From the NCBI GenBank assembly GCA_016745315.1, contig CP066886.1, positions 1,953,501 through 2,017,500 of the forward strand: a stretch of DNA of 64,000 nucleotides, written 5' to 3'. The notes under the pieces were generated by a model. That model was not told where the DNA came from. It searched no databases and saw only the letters and a list, made by a program, of their open reading frames with translations. A program made the translations under genes and the position numbers. The DNA comes from Arthrospira sp. PCC 9108 (GTDB lineage: Bacteria > Cyanobacteriota > Cyanobacteriia > Cyanobacteriales > Microcoleaceae). This document shows positions 1 through 8,867 of this stretch, piece by piece; position 1 is the stretch's first letter; the number at the start of each line of letters is the position of its first letter.

Positions 1-622
1 CCCAACTAGCATTTTGATCACTGTGGGGTAAAATGGACTGAACGACCACTTGAGCGCTGGGATGAACCCATTGCACATCTCTAATAATTTCCTGCCAGTT
101 GGCTAAAACGGTTTGGTCATCAATTCCCCGTAACAGGTCATTGATGCCGATCATGATAAATACAGTTTCTGGTTGGGTCAGGTCAAATACCTTGAGTCGT
201 CGTAGTAGTCCGGCGGAGGTTTCCCCGGATATGCCTTGATTTAACCAGGTTCTGTCTGGGGGTAATAGTTCCGGGGGAAACCATAAACTTAATGAGTCTC
301 CGGCTAAAATAGTTAGGCGATCGGGACGATTATGGGCGGCGAGAAGTGCTTTTTCTTTTAGCTGTTCTACGGAGTCTTCATAGGTCAAGCGATATTGTGG
401 CTGAAATGAGGAGTTGGTGGAGTTGGGCTGAACTTCATTGGTCTGTTGGGTTTGTACTGCTGCACCAACTTGGTTTTCTTCTGAGGTTTGGGCTTGGGCT
501 TGGGAAGTGTCGGAGAATGATTGTCCCCTTAGCAATAGTAAGATAATCACCAGAGTTAGTATCCCGTTACCGATGAGGGATAACATCGCCCAAGCTGGAA
601 TGGTTTTTAAGGGAATCAACAC
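1..622 (-). CDS. SGNH/GDSL-type esterase/lipase, C-terminus cut by window edge
   Basis: The reading frame runs leftwards off the window edge. Reading from a GTG at 622, the product begins with an N-terminal hydrophobic segment (WAMLSLIGNGILTLVIILLL), so it is membrane-anchored or exported, followed by a Gln/Ser/Asn-rich linker. It then shows the family's block I (ILAGDSLSLW, nucleophile Ser in GDS), the block II Gly (NQGISGETSAG) and the block III motif MIGINDL. The catalytic Asp-His block lies beyond the window. An in-frame TAG precedes the start, and TTG at 619 or an ATG about 36 nt further in are alternative starts. The family hydrolyses esters or lipids; the substrate cannot be told. Confidence 0.85.
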   Translation of the reverse strand, partial: MLIPLKTIPAWAMLSLIGNGILTLVIILLLLRGQSFSDTSQAQAQTSEENQVGAAVQTQQTNEVQPNSTNSSFQPQYRLTYEDSVEQLKEKALLAAHNRPDRLTILAGDSLSLWFPPELLPPDRTWLNQGISGETSAGLLRRLKVFDLTQPETVFIMIGINDLLRGIDDQTVLANWQEIIRDVQWVHPSAQVVVQSILPHSDQNASW

Positions 623-709
623 GAGAATCTGAGAAACGCCCTAAAGTTGTCTATTTATATGTTGACACTCTACCTTTCATTTTAGGAAAGCGTAGATTCT
701 GGGTTCGCG

Positions 710-811
710 CTACTCGCCGACCAGTCGCAGGTTTAAACCAACAGCAATCGCCTCGTCTATAGCTTGGTGTTGATATTTTCTAGCACGAACCCGGAACTCG
801 TGGACAATCAT
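710..811 (-). pseudogene. N-terminal remnant of an IS200/IS605-type TnpB
   Basis: A 33-codon frame starting MIVHEFRVRARKYQHQAIDE matches the usual N-terminus of cyanobacterial OrfB/TnpB proteins (a short strand, then a 'QYQAIDEAI' helix). It stops at TAG and nothing further of the gene follows. It is therefore a dead end-fragment of an insertion sequence. The rest of 623-1039 holds no convincing gene. Confidence 0.55.
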
Positions 812-970
812 TTGTGGACCGAGGAGGGACAATATCAGCTTAAAATAACATAAAATGGTGCGAATTGCCATAGTGTTATGTAGGGAGCTAAAGTCGCGCC
901 TGTCGCTTTTCCACCCTGCTCGCTCAGAGATGGGGCGTGATCTCGCTCCCTTGTTGTTTTGGGTGGAAAG

Positions 971-1017
971 AAAAAATCGCCTCCTGTAGGGGCTATGTGC
1001 CAGTTAGGAGACGATTT
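971..1017 (-). terminator. Rho-independent-like terminator after amt
   Basis: AAATCGCCTCCT (974-985) pairs with AGGAGACGATTT (1006-1017), with one G-T wobble position. Read on the minus strand the hairpin is followed by six T residues. It lies just downstream of the amt stop codon. Confidence 0.6.
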
Positions 1018-1039
1018 GTTACCAGATGAGATTAGGAGT

Positions 1040-2548
1040 TTAATAGCTTCTGCTAATTCCATCTTCACGGCTAGGAATACCAGGATCAATACCTCCGACA
1101 CTGGCTGGGCCTACTTCTTTGAGGAATCCGTTATAGGCTTCCATACCATGTTCGGCGATGTCGAGTCCTTCATATTCATGTTCAGGAGTGACGCGGATAC
1201 CGACGAGGGCTTTTATGGCTAACCAGAAAATGCTAGTCATGACTACGGTAAATCCACCGATGGAGAGGATACCGAGGATTTGAATGCCGAGATTAGCACC
1301 GCCAAAGATGCCGACGGCTAGGGTTCCCCAAATGCCACAAACTAAGTGAACAGAAGTAGCACCTACGGGGTCGTCAATCTGAATGCGATCGAAGAAGGCG
1401 ACCGAGTAGACTACTATAACTCCGGCGATCGCACCAATGACAACTGCTGCCCATAAAGGTACGGCATCACAGCCGGCGGTAATTCCGACTAAACCGGCGA
1501 GAATGCCGTTGATAATCATGGATAGGTCTGGTTTACCATCCTTAATCCAGGAGGTAAGGGTAGCAGATACACCGCCAGCAGCGGCTGCTAGGTTCGTGGT
1601 GAGGGCGATATAGGGAACGTTCTCATTAGCGGCTAATTCGGAACCGGGGTTAAATCCAAACCAGCCGATCCACAGAATTAAACATCCCAGGGTGGCAATA
1701 CTCATGTTATGACCAGGAATCGCCCTAGGTTCACCCGATGGACCGTATTTGCCCATGCGGGGTCCGAGGAATGCTGCCCCCATGAGGGCAGACCATCCAC
1801 CCACGGAGTGAACTACGGTTGATCCGGCAAAATCATGGAAGTCCATACTTGCTAACCAGCCGTTATCAGTCCAGACCCAGTGTCCGGTAATGGGGTAGGA
1901 TATTCCGACTAGCAATAGGCTAAATAGGAGGAAGGCGACAAATTCGATCCGTTCGGCTACTGCGCCGGATACAATAGTGGCGGCGGTACCTGCGAAGGCA
2001 ACCTGGAACAGAAAGAAAACTTCTTTGGGCAATCCTTCGGGGAATGGGTCAAGTCCGTAAACGCTGGGGTCTCCGGTCAGGAAGAAGCCACCACCACCGA
2101 TGAAGGGGTTTTCACCTCCGAACATGACGGAGAATCCAAAGAACCAATAAATTAGGGTGGCGATCGCAAATACGATTAGGTTTTTTGCGAGAATGTTAAC
2201 GGCATTTTTGTGACGACAAAATCCGGTTTCTAACATCCCGAAACCAGCGTTCATAAAGATTACCAAAATACTGGCAATCACAATCCAAATTGTATTTAAA
2301 ACACCCTGCACATATTCAGGAGTTATGGGTTGTGCATCCTCTTGGGCGACTGCTGCTAAACTCCAAAATGTAATAATCAGCGCAGTTAGAGGAATGCAAC
2401 CTAGCAGGCTAGGAGATAGCCATCTGGGTCTTTGGGGCTGAAAAATTGACGAAGTAGGCTGAGGCGCAGAGCCAACTACCTCAGCAAATTGCCGATAACT
2501 TCTGGTTCTCGACTTTTGGCGTTTCAACATTTGCTTAGAGTTGTTCAA
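1040..2548 (-). CDS. amt: Ammonium transporter (Amt family)
   Basis: A 502-residue Amt/Mep/Rh channel protein that takes up NH4+/NH3 across the cytoplasmic membrane. A basic N-terminal leader is followed by a signal-like hydrophobic stretch ending AAVAQ. Then come the canonical membrane segments, including MNAGFGMLETGFCRHKNA, the DFAGSTVVHSVGG motif with the first pore His, GPRMGKYG, and HLVCGIWGTLAVGIFGG near the C-terminus with the second pore His. Length fits cyanobacterial Amt1. It stands alone, with a terminator behind it and an NtcA-type site about 315 bp upstream, which agrees with nitrogen control. The first 45 or so residues are longer than in many homologues, so a later start is possible. 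Confidence 0.96.
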   Translation of the reverse strand: MNNSKQMLKRQKSRTRSYRQFAEVVGSAPQPTSSIFQPQRPRWLSPSLLGCIPLTALIITFWSLAAVAQEDAQPITPEYVQGVLNTIWIVIASILVIFMNAGFGMLETGFCRHKNAVNILAKNLIVFAIATLIYWFFGFSVMFGGENPFIGGGGFFLTGDPSVYGLDPFPEGLPKEVFFLFQVAFAGTAATIVSGAVAERIEFVAFLLFSLLLVGISYPITGHWVWTDNGWLASMDFHDFAGSTVVHSVGGWSALMGAAFLGPRMGKYGPSGEPRAIPGHNMSIATLGCLILWIGWFGFNPGSELAANENVPYIALTTNLAAAAGGVSATLTSWIKDGKPDLSMIINGILAGLVGITAGCDAVPLWAAVVIGAIAGVIVVYSVAFFDRIQIDDPVGATSVHLVCGIWGTLAVGIFGGANLGIQILGILSIGGFTVVMTSIFWLAIKALVGIRVTPEHEYEGLDIAEHGMEAYNGFLKEVGPASVGGIDPGIPSREDGISRSY

Positions 2549-2862
2549 TTTACGTTAATATGGAAGGGATGAGGCGGCAAATGATAGCCGTCTGGTTAGA
2601 GAGATGCTTAATCTTGATGCCAACTTATAGCTGCTAATTTGGTAATTAGCCGGACTTTGACAGGTGAGGTTAACCGACAAAACTAACACATCTGTACTCA
2701 ACTGAGTTGATTTTATAACAGGTGGATCTACCATTTAACCATAACAAGTACAGATAAACTACAACAAATTTCGAGGGATAGTCAGATTCTCTTATGTCCT
2801 AGGCTAGAACTTTAAGCTACGATTTTTATCTACTTTCTTAACACTATATTAACCTAAATTCT

Positions 2863-2876
2863 GTATTCCATGATAC
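2863..2876 (-). promoter_or_regulatory. NtcA-binding site upstream of amt
   Basis: A GTA-N8-TAC sequence, the consensus of the cyanobacterial nitrogen regulator NtcA, inside the perfect 18-bp palindrome CTGTATTCCATGATACAG (2862-2878 region). On the minus strand AT-rich -10-like hexamers (TAATAT, TATAGT) follow 11-16 bp downstream. This is closer than the roughly 22-bp spacing of a classical NtcA-activated promoter, so the exact -10 is uncertain. The rest of 2549-2967 shows no gene. Confidence 0.6.
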
Positions 2877-2967
2877 AGAAATATATGGCAAATTGCTATA
2901 CTTGCGCTGAGAGATTATGAGCCAGGTATGATTATGTACAAACTGGTGTAACTCAGGGGTTTTGCTA

Positions 2968-3513
2968 TTACATTTGTTTCAGGTATTCTTGATATCCAAA
3001 CTGTGCAAGGAGAGTTTGTTTTTCGAGTACAGATTCGGTTAAATCTTGTCGATAGGCTTGGACTTTTTCCATGAGTTGAGGTTGATGAGAAGCCAAAATC
3101 TGAACGGCGAGTAGACCTGCATTTTTAGCGTTTCCGATCGCTACTGTAGCCACGGGAATACCGGCTGGCATTTGCACGATAGAATAGAGAGAATCGAGTC
3201 CCTGAAGGTTACGGGTGGGGACGGGAACCCCGATCACAGGTAAGGGGGTGAGAGATGCAACCATTCCGGGTAAGTGAGCCGCGCCGCCTGCACCAGCTAT
3301 AATAACTTTTAATCCGCGTCCTAGGGCAGTTTTGGCATAATCAAACATTCGGTCTGGGGTACGGTGTGCTGATACGATCGCCACTTCCCAACTAATGCCA
3401 AAGTCTTGACATACGGCGATCGCTGCTGACATGGTAGGTAGGTCAGAATCACTGCCCATAATAATACCAATTTGAGCAGGGGAGGAGTTAGGGTCCTGAG
3501 AGATTGAGTCCAT
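2968..3513 (-). CDS. purE: N5-carboxyaminoimidazole ribonucleotide mutase
   Basis: A 181-residue class I PurE, the mutase that converts N5-CAIR to CAIR in purine synthesis. The family signature is clear: GIIMGSDSDLPTM near the N-terminus (phosphate binding), VSAHRTPDRM with the conserved His, GAGGAAHLPGM, and VPTRNLQGLDSLYSIVQMP. The first 13 or so residues before IGIIMGSDSD are a variable leader. It stands alone between amt and the toxin-antitoxin pair; purK is not in the window. Confidence 0.97.
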   Translation of the reverse strand: MDSISQDPNSSPAQIGIIMGSDSDLPTMSAAIAVCQDFGISWEVAIVSAHRTPDRMFDYAKTALGRGLKVIIAGAGGAAHLPGMVASLTPLPVIGVPVPTRNLQGLDSLYSIVQMPAGIPVATVAIGNAKNAGLLAVQILASHQPQLMEKVQAYRQDLTESVLEKQTLLAQFGYQEYLKQM

Positions 3514-3747
3514 AGCAGTTGTTAATAACTAAGTGAAACTACAGACCCAGATTATAGCATTAGGGGTGGAGATAGTTGGGAGTAACTACGTCTGTTAAGG
3601 AATTGTCCCCCCCAATTGAGCTACAATGTTTATAATCATGAGAGAGGCGAAATACGAGGGTTGACATTGCGCCAGTCTGGTTTGACGACAAGCCAGCAGC
3701 AGAGGGACCCGGAAGCATCCACTATTATTGAGAGGTAACAGTAAATC

Positions 3748-3969
3748 ATGCTAAAAAGTTACGAAGCGATCTACGAAAACGGTGAGTTTAAATGGTTGTC
3801 AGACCAGCCAGACCTGAAAAAAGCACGAGTGATTGTGACCATCCTTAAAGAAACAGAATCACCACAGAAACGACGCAGATTTCCGGTTCCAGAAGCCGGA
3901 AAGGTAGAAATTATCGGTGATATTGTTAGCCCGATTGTTGATGAAGAGGATTGGGAATGTCTGAAATAA
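3748..3969 (+). CDS. Antitoxin of a PIN-domain toxin-antitoxin pair (AF2212/DUF104-like)
   Basis: A 73-residue acidic small protein beginning MLKSYEAIYENGEFKWL. This matches the start of AF2212/DUF104-like antitoxins: a beta-hairpin of the form 'YENGVFKPL', then VIVTIL. Its last codons overlap the start of the PIN toxin gene by about 13-19 nt, so translation is probably coupled. The product is expected to bind and neutralise the downstream ribonuclease and to repress the shared promoter. A GAGAGG-like ribosome binding site lies before the ATG. Confidence 0.75.
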   Translation: MLKSYEAIYENGEFKWLSDQPDLKKARVIVTILKETESPQKRRRFPVPEAGKVEIIGDIVSPIVDEEDWECLK

Positions 3970-4358
3970 TTGTGCTAGATACTCATGTCTGGATTTGGCT
4001 GATTAATGGGAACTTTGACCGTTTCCCATCTCAGTGGCTAGGGCAGTTTGAATCAGCTTCCAGTCTGGGAGTTTCGCCAGTTTCGTGCTATGAAATCGCC
4101 CTAGCTTCTCAGCGGGGTCGTCTGAATTTATCTAAGGGTATGGCAGAGTGGTTTAGGATGGCTTTAGCCCCTGCTGGCATAGAATTACTGCCTTTGAATG
4201 CGGAAGTTGCTTGTCAAGCGGTGAATTTATCTACGATTCATAAAGACCCTTTTGATAGGATAATCATAGCAACGGCGTTAGTTTATCAAGGTCAATTAGC
4301 CAGTGTCGATCGCCAGTTTAGTAGATATCCAGAATTAACAGATTATTTAATGAGATAA
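3951..4358 (+). CDS. PIN-domain toxin, VapC-like ribonuclease
   Basis: About 135 residues with a complete PIN active site. Asp is at VLDTHVWIWL near the N-terminus, Glu in CYEIA at about 49, Asp in HKDPFDRIIIATA at about 98-101, and Asp in SVDRQF near the C-terminus. Such Mg2+-dependent RNases cut tRNA or rRNA when freed from their antitoxin. The frame has two close starts (3951 and 3957) and overlaps the antitoxin gene. It matches the HxxDPFDR subgroup of VapC toxins common in cyanobacteria. Nothing suggests decay. Confidence 0.9.
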   Translation: MGMSEIIVLDTHVWIWLINGNFDRFPSQWLGQFESASSLGVSPVSCYEIALASQRGRLNLSKGMAEWFRMALAPAGIELLPLNAEVACQAVNLSTIHKDPFDRIIIATALVYQGQLASVDRQFSRYPELTDYLMR

Positions 4359-4413
4359 ATTTGGGGAAAGCGAGAGTCAGTTTAACCCAGTTATAAATCA
4401 ATGATTATGTAAG

Positions 4414-5580
4414 ATGATGCATGACAGCCTCCAGCCCCATGATGTGTCAGTAGATTTAATTAACAGTCAGATTCTAGGTAAACCTGGATTACATACCCTA
4501 CAAATTCGTGATGGTGTAGTGAAGACGATCGCCACGAAACCAGACCCCGCCGCCGCCGTGATTGATGTCGGTGGTGATTGGATTTCTCTAGGGGGGATAG
4601 ACCTACAGATTAATGGTGGGTTAGGGTTAGCTTTCCCGGAGTTAACGGGGGAGAATCATCAACAACTGCAAGGTATTTGTGAGTATTTATGGCATCAGGG
4701 GGTTGACGGATTTTTGCCTACTATAGTGACAACCACGGTGGAGAAATTTAGGCGATCGCTGGCTATCCTTGGGGAATTTCAAGGGGACCGGAAGGGGGAG
4801 GCGGCGGAGATTTTAGGAGTTCATCTTGAGGGACCATTTCTGAATGAGCAAAAACGGGGCGCACATCCTGAAAATTGTCTATTACCGCTGACGATAGATA
4901 ATGTCAAACGGGTTTTAGGGGATTATGAAAAGGTGGTTAAGGTGATGACTCTAGCCCCAGAATTAGACCCCACAAAGACAGTTATTCCCTATTTGAGGAG
5001 TTTAGGCATTATCGTCAGTCTGGGTCACTCTCAGGCTAATTTAGCTGTGGCTAATGAAGCATTTAACCAGGGGGCGACAATGGTAACTCATGCTTTTAAT
5101 GCGATGCCTCCCCTACATCACCGGGAACCGGGACTATTGGGGGCGGCTTTATGTCGGTCGGAGGTATTTTGTGGGGCGATCGCTGATGGACATCATGTTT
5201 GTCCAACCATGCTGGATTTACTGTTACGGGGGAGTAAGGGGGAGATTTTTGTAGTTAGTGATGCTTTAGCGCCTTTGGGATTGGCGGATGGGGTTTATCC
5301 GTGGGATGAGCGGCGCATTGAGGTGACAGGGGGGGTGGCTCGGCTGGAGGATGGAACTTTGGCGGGAACTACTTTATCCCTGTTGAGGGGGGCAGAAAAT
5401 TTAGTCAGGTGGGGGATTTGTTCTGCTGCTGAGGCGATCGCTTTGGTAACAGAAACCCCCCGTAGAGCGATCGCCTTATCAACGGAAATCATCGGTCAAC
5501 CGATAACCCGATTATTGCGATGGAGAGAGGATCAGGGATGTCTGAGGGGACAAAGGTTGAGAATTGGAGTCAGGATTTAG
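4414..5580 (+). CDS. nagA: N-acetylglucosamine-6-phosphate deacetylase
   Basis: A 388-residue amidohydrolase that removes acetate from GlcNAc-6-P in amino-sugar and cell-wall recycling. Landmarks in order: GGIDLQINGG (in place of the usual HxH metal motif, as in other NagA proteins), LHLEGPFLNEQKRGAHP with the metal-ligand Glu, VSLGHSQA with a metal His, THAFNAMPPLHHREPG with another, ADGHHV, and VSDALAPLG with the catalytic Asp. Length is normal. The start could be either Met of the MM pair. Neighbouring genes are not functionally related. Confidence 0.95.
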   Translation: MMHDSLQPHDVSVDLINSQILGKPGLHTLQIRDGVVKTIATKPDPAAAVIDVGGDWISLGGIDLQINGGLGLAFPELTGENHQQLQGICEYLWHQGVDGFLPTIVTTTVEKFRRSLAILGEFQGDRKGEAAEILGVHLEGPFLNEQKRGAHPENCLLPLTIDNVKRVLGDYEKVVKVMTLAPELDPTKTVIPYLRSLGIIVSLGHSQANLAVANEAFNQGATMVTHAFNAMPPLHHREPGLLGAALCRSEVFCGAIADGHHVCPTMLDLLLRGSKGEIFVVSDALAPLGLADGVYPWDERRIEVTGGVARLEDGTLAGTTLSLLRGAENLVRWGICSAAEAIALVTETPRRAIALSTEIIGQPITRLLRWREDQGCLRGQRLRIGVRI

Positions 5581-5659
5581 CTAAAATAGACAACTATCTC
5601 CCCTCCCTAACCTGCTAGGAATGGGGATAGTTAGTAAATTGGTTGGAAGCGCAAAAATT

Positions 5660-8103
5660 ATGGGTGAAGCTAAACGTCGTAAGGAAATGATGGGGGAAAA
5701 GTACGGTAAGGAGGAATAGTGCGATTCGTTTGGTAGAAACCAGCCTAAAGCCTACTTGGTTATAGGTTTGGGGGATTACCAGCGGGGACAGAAAAAACCG
5801 AAAAAACTGTTCCCTGACAACTGAATTACCTTGAGGGTGAAAGTCCCTCCCGTCAGGTGTAGACGTGACAGCATCATCCCCACTGAGGCGATCGGATTAT
5901 CGCGACTTGGTGAAGCGGGATGAAAAGGCAGCTCTGCTGGTAGCCTAAACTGGCACTCTGTCGAGCAGGTATCTATGGATAAGGAAATCTGAAGATGTGA
6001 TCAAAACGTCGTCACCTTAAACCAGCGAAAAGGCTGACACGCTGGAGCCAAAAGGCTAAGGATCAATGGGGTTGGCTGATTGTTCACAGACCAACATACA
6101 CTCCCTATAAACCCGGCGTAAAGCATCGTCCTAAAGGTACAACCAAAGGTAATTCGGAACGAAGTAACCCATATATATGCTCTCAGGTATTGGTCGATAA
6201 CTGAGTAGGTAACCAGCCGCAAGCTGTATGTGGTAAGGATTGGGACAGAAGCGAAGGTCTAGGGTAATGCCTAGAATAGGCTGACAGTTCCACGATGTTA
6301 CGGAATATAGAGTTGCCAGTAACAGGAAATGAAATCTGAAACGAGTGTAAAGACTACGGAAAGACTGGAATGGGGTGGCATCAACTGGAAAAAGGTTGAA
6401 CGTCGCATATTCCGCCTGCAAAAACGAATCTATAAAGCCTCAAAGCGTGGTGATTTCAAAGCAGTTCGCTATCTCCAAAAGTTGTTATTAAAGTCCTGGT
6501 CAGGGAAGCTATTAGCGGTTAGATGGGTAACTCAAGCTCATGAAGGTAAAAATACGGCGGGTGTGGACGGGGTAAAATCCCTATCCTGGAAAGGAGAAAT
6601 AAACCTGGTGGGAGACCTGAAGCTAGGTAGTAAAGCCAAGCCTACCCGGAGAGTAGACTTGACAGAAACGGTCGGGGATGCTCCAAGTCGGAATGGAGAC
6701 CAGACTATATTTGACCGTGCGGGTCAGGGTTTGGTGAGACTAGCATTAGAACCGGAATGGGAAGCCAAATTTGAATCTAACTGTTATGGATTTAGACCGG
6801 GACGCTCATGCCATGATGCCATAGAAGCAATATCGAATCATCTGGAGTCAGAGCCTAAATGGGTGTTAGATGCCCAGATAACTAAGTGCTTGGGCGATCG
6901 CATTAATAGCGATCGCCTGTTGGATAAATTAGGAACATTCCCTAGATTACGCCGACAAATACGAGCATGGCTCAAATCCGGTGTAATGGATGGAAAACAG
7001 CTATTTCCGACCAAGGAAGGCACTTCCCAAGGAGGTATAATCCAGCCATTACTGGCAAATATTGCCCTCCACGGAATGGAAGAAGATCTGCTGAAGATGG
7101 CTGATCAGCTATCTGGAAGAAAGCCAGTTAACCGCAATGAACTATCTGTAATTAGATATGCGGATAAGTTGGTTATACTTCACGAAGATGGTGCTGTAAT
7201 CCATCACTGCCAACAGGTAATCAGGGAGTGGTTAAAGCCATGGGGTCTTGAATTAAAACCAGAGCCAACGAGGATAGCCCATACTCTTGATGGGGAGGAT
7301 GCAGGTTTCGACTTCCTCGGTTTCCATATTCAACAATACCGAGTGGGAAAATATCACTCTGGAAAAGACATAAAGGGCAACTCTCTGAGTTTCAAGACTA
7401 TGATCAAGCCATCCCGAAAGGCAGTCAAAGAACACTATGAGCGACTGGTTAGGGTAATTGATGCTCATCAAGCTGCCCCTCAAGCAGCACTCATCAGGAG
7501 ATTGAATCGAATCATTATCCGATGGAGTCACTATTACTCAACAGTAGTCTCTAAAGAAGTGTTTAATGAGTTGGATTATCTGCTATTCGGAAAGCTGAGA
7601 AGATGGGTAAATCGACGTCATCCCAATCAGACCGGAAAATGGGTGGCTGATAAATACTGGCAGAGTATTGATAACAGAAATTGGGCTTTTGCTGTCCGAG
7701 GACATGAGGAAATAGCTCTCTTAAAACATTCCCAGAAACCTATGGTTAGGTATGTTAAAGGCAAAGGGGCAGGCTTTCCTAATGGTGGCAATTTAAGCTA
7801 TGGGAGTATAGGCAATTGTTGAAATTATCAGTGATGGTAGCTGAGGTGATCATGACAAGATCTGTAACATTGAGGAGCCGGATGAAGGGAAACTTTCATG
7901 TCCGGTTTTGAAGACGAGTTAGGATGGTGACATCTTGGCTTAGTTTAACTATCTTGCCTTGGGTACCGATTACTAAAACCCAAAGCGAACAGTTTATGCA
8001 ATGGACTACTAAGGGGGCTTGGTTTGGAATTAGCTTTTTAGTGATTTTTTGGCTAACTATTCGGTTGGTTGGTCCGGCTTTGGGCTGGTGGACGGTTGAT
8101 TAG
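5660..8103 (+). CDS. DUF2839 small membrane protein gene, split by a group II intron
   Basis: Exon 1 is 5660-5718 (MGEAKRRKEMMGEKYGKEE) and exon 2 is 7953-8103 (LPWVPITKTQSEQFMQWTTK onward, ending ALGWWTVD). Removing the intron joins TA|C into a Tyr codon and gives an unbroken 69-residue frame (59 + 151 = 210 nt). The N-terminal MGEAKRRK motif and one membrane helix (GAWFGISFLVIFWLTIRLVG) match the cyanobacteria-specific DUF2839 family, whose function is unknown. Without splicing, exon 1 stops at a TAG that overlaps the intron's first base. The product should therefore depend on intron splicing. Confidence 0.85.
5719..7952 (+). mobile_element. Group II intron in the DUF2839 gene
   Basis: The 5' end is GTGCG, the group II consensus. 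A domain V-like helix lies at about 7873-7915 (GAGCCGGATGAAGGGAAAC, then TTCATGTCCGG), followed by a domain VI stem and an end in AT (AY rule). Length is 2234 nt with the maturase gene in domain IV. Exact removal restores the host reading frame, which supports both boundaries. It differs in end sequence from the other three introns in this window, so it is a separate lineage. Confidence 0.9.
6329..7822 (+). CDS. Group II intron maturase with mutated reverse-transcriptase active site, no HNH domain
   Basis: 497 residues of the LtrA type. The N-terminal RT0 region (about 15-90), fingers and palm (about 90-330) and maturase domain X (about 360-460) can be followed by the landmarks YGFRPGRSCHDAI, TSQGGIIQPLLANIALHGM and GFDFLGFHIQQY. 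Two RT metal-binding motifs are altered. The usual DADIAKCFD is DAQITKCLGD (181-190), with one extra residue, and YADD is YADK (277-280). The block before them that normally reads PKPG..RPLGIPT is also unrecognisable. No C-terminal zinc/HNH endonuclease is present. The frame is nevertheless open, so splicing help may be retained while reverse transcription is probably lost. Confidence 0.9.
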   Translation: MKSETSVKTTERLEWGGINWKKVERRIFRLQKRIYKASKRGDFKAVRYLQKLLLKSWSGKLLAVRWVTQAHEGKNTAGVDGVKSLSWKGEINLVGDLKLGSKAKPTRRVDLTETVGDAPSRNGDQTIFDRAGQGLVRLALEPEWEAKFESNCYGFRPGRSCHDAIEAISNHLESEPKWVLDAQITKCLGDRINSDRLLDKLGTFPRLRRQIRAWLKSGVMDGKQLFPTKEGTSQGGIIQPLLANIALHGMEEDLLKMADQLSGRKPVNRNELSVIRYADKLVILHEDGAVIHHCQQVIREWLKPWGLELKPEPTRIAHTLDGEDAGFDFLGFHIQQYRVGKYHSGKDIKGNSLSFKTMIKPSRKAVKEHYERLVRVIDAHQAAPQAALIRRLNRIIIRWSHYYSTVVSKEVFNELDYLLFGKLRRWVNRRHPNQTGKWVADKYWQSIDNRNWAFAVRGHEEIALLKHSQKPMVRYVKGKGAGFPNGGNLSYGSIGNC

Positions 8104-8146
8104 CTAATGCGGTAATTAGCACGCTGAGAATCAGCTAATCATCTTA

Positions 8147-8180
8147 CCTGTAGGGTTAATTGATTAATTAGCCTTACAGG
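8147..8180. terminator. Hairpin after the DUF2839 gene, possible terminator
   Basis: CCTGTAGGGTTAATT and AATTAGCCTTACAGG form a 15-bp stem with two mismatched pairs and a GATT loop. There is no strong T-run, so it may be a terminator or a short palindromic repeat. The remaining 8104-8522 interval shows no gene. Confidence 0.5.
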
Positions 8181-8522
8181 TTGCCAGCCTAGGGGTGGAC
8201 TTCCCGAAAAGATTGAGTTTTGTTAAATTTAGTTATGTTTATCATAAGGATTTGTTTTAGCTATGGCAAAACTCGAATCACTATGCTAGATCTGAGAAGG
8301 CTATCTCTAAGCCTAATGCCATCAAGGATTTGGGAATAACGCGATCGCTTTGTTTTCAAGTTGTTTTCAGTTGATTCAGGCTCTGGTTGGACTGAAATAT
8401 TCAACGGATCATGGTGAATTAGGTTAGTAGAAGTGATACTTTACCAACATCGAGATACCCAGTCCTGAGATTATGTTAAATTTTGAAGATAATCTAAAGA
8501 TTGTGGTGACAGGAGAAAAACT

Positions 8523-8867
8523 ATGTTTATCAGACTTGCGGAGCAACATCGAAAATTCGTTCAGGATTTGGTGATGAATCTCCAAGCCCTAGCTATTGTG
8601 CTGGAACGACGGGGCTACCTGGCTTCCTGCTATACTTGTGGGGGTCAAATGAACAGCGCCTCATTTATGGTCAGCCTGAGTGAAAATCATCTGATCCGGT
8701 TTTTGGTGTCGGATTATGGGATTACCTGGACGGAGATGCGCGACGATCGCGAATTGATGAAGTTGGAAGGTGCAGAGGCGATCGCTCAATTAGAGGAACT
8801 CGCGAGTCTGGTCAAGCATGATATACTCGGACCGGCGGCTGTACCCCAAAGCATTCATCAGGGATAA
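8523..8867 (+). CDS. DUF1815 family protein
   Basis: 114 residues starting MFIRLAEQHRKFVQDLVMNL, with a CYTCGG motif at about 38-43 and LIRFLVSDYGITWTEMRD in the middle. The sequence fits DUF1815, a small soluble cyanobacteria-specific family of unknown function. A GGAGA ribosome binding site stands 9 nt before the ATG. No transmembrane segment or signal peptide is visible. Its downstream flank is occupied by the composite group II intron. Confidence 0.85.
   Translation: MFIRLAEQHRKFVQDLVMNLQALAIVLERRGYLASCYTCGGQMNSASFMVSLSENHLIRFLVSDYGITWTEMRDDRELMKLEGAEAIAQLEELASLVKHDILGPAAVPQSIHQG

Noticed and set aside
6001..6421. Open frames on the minus strand within the first intron
   Set aside because: They fall in the structured RNA domains and the maturase start region, with no coding features of their own.
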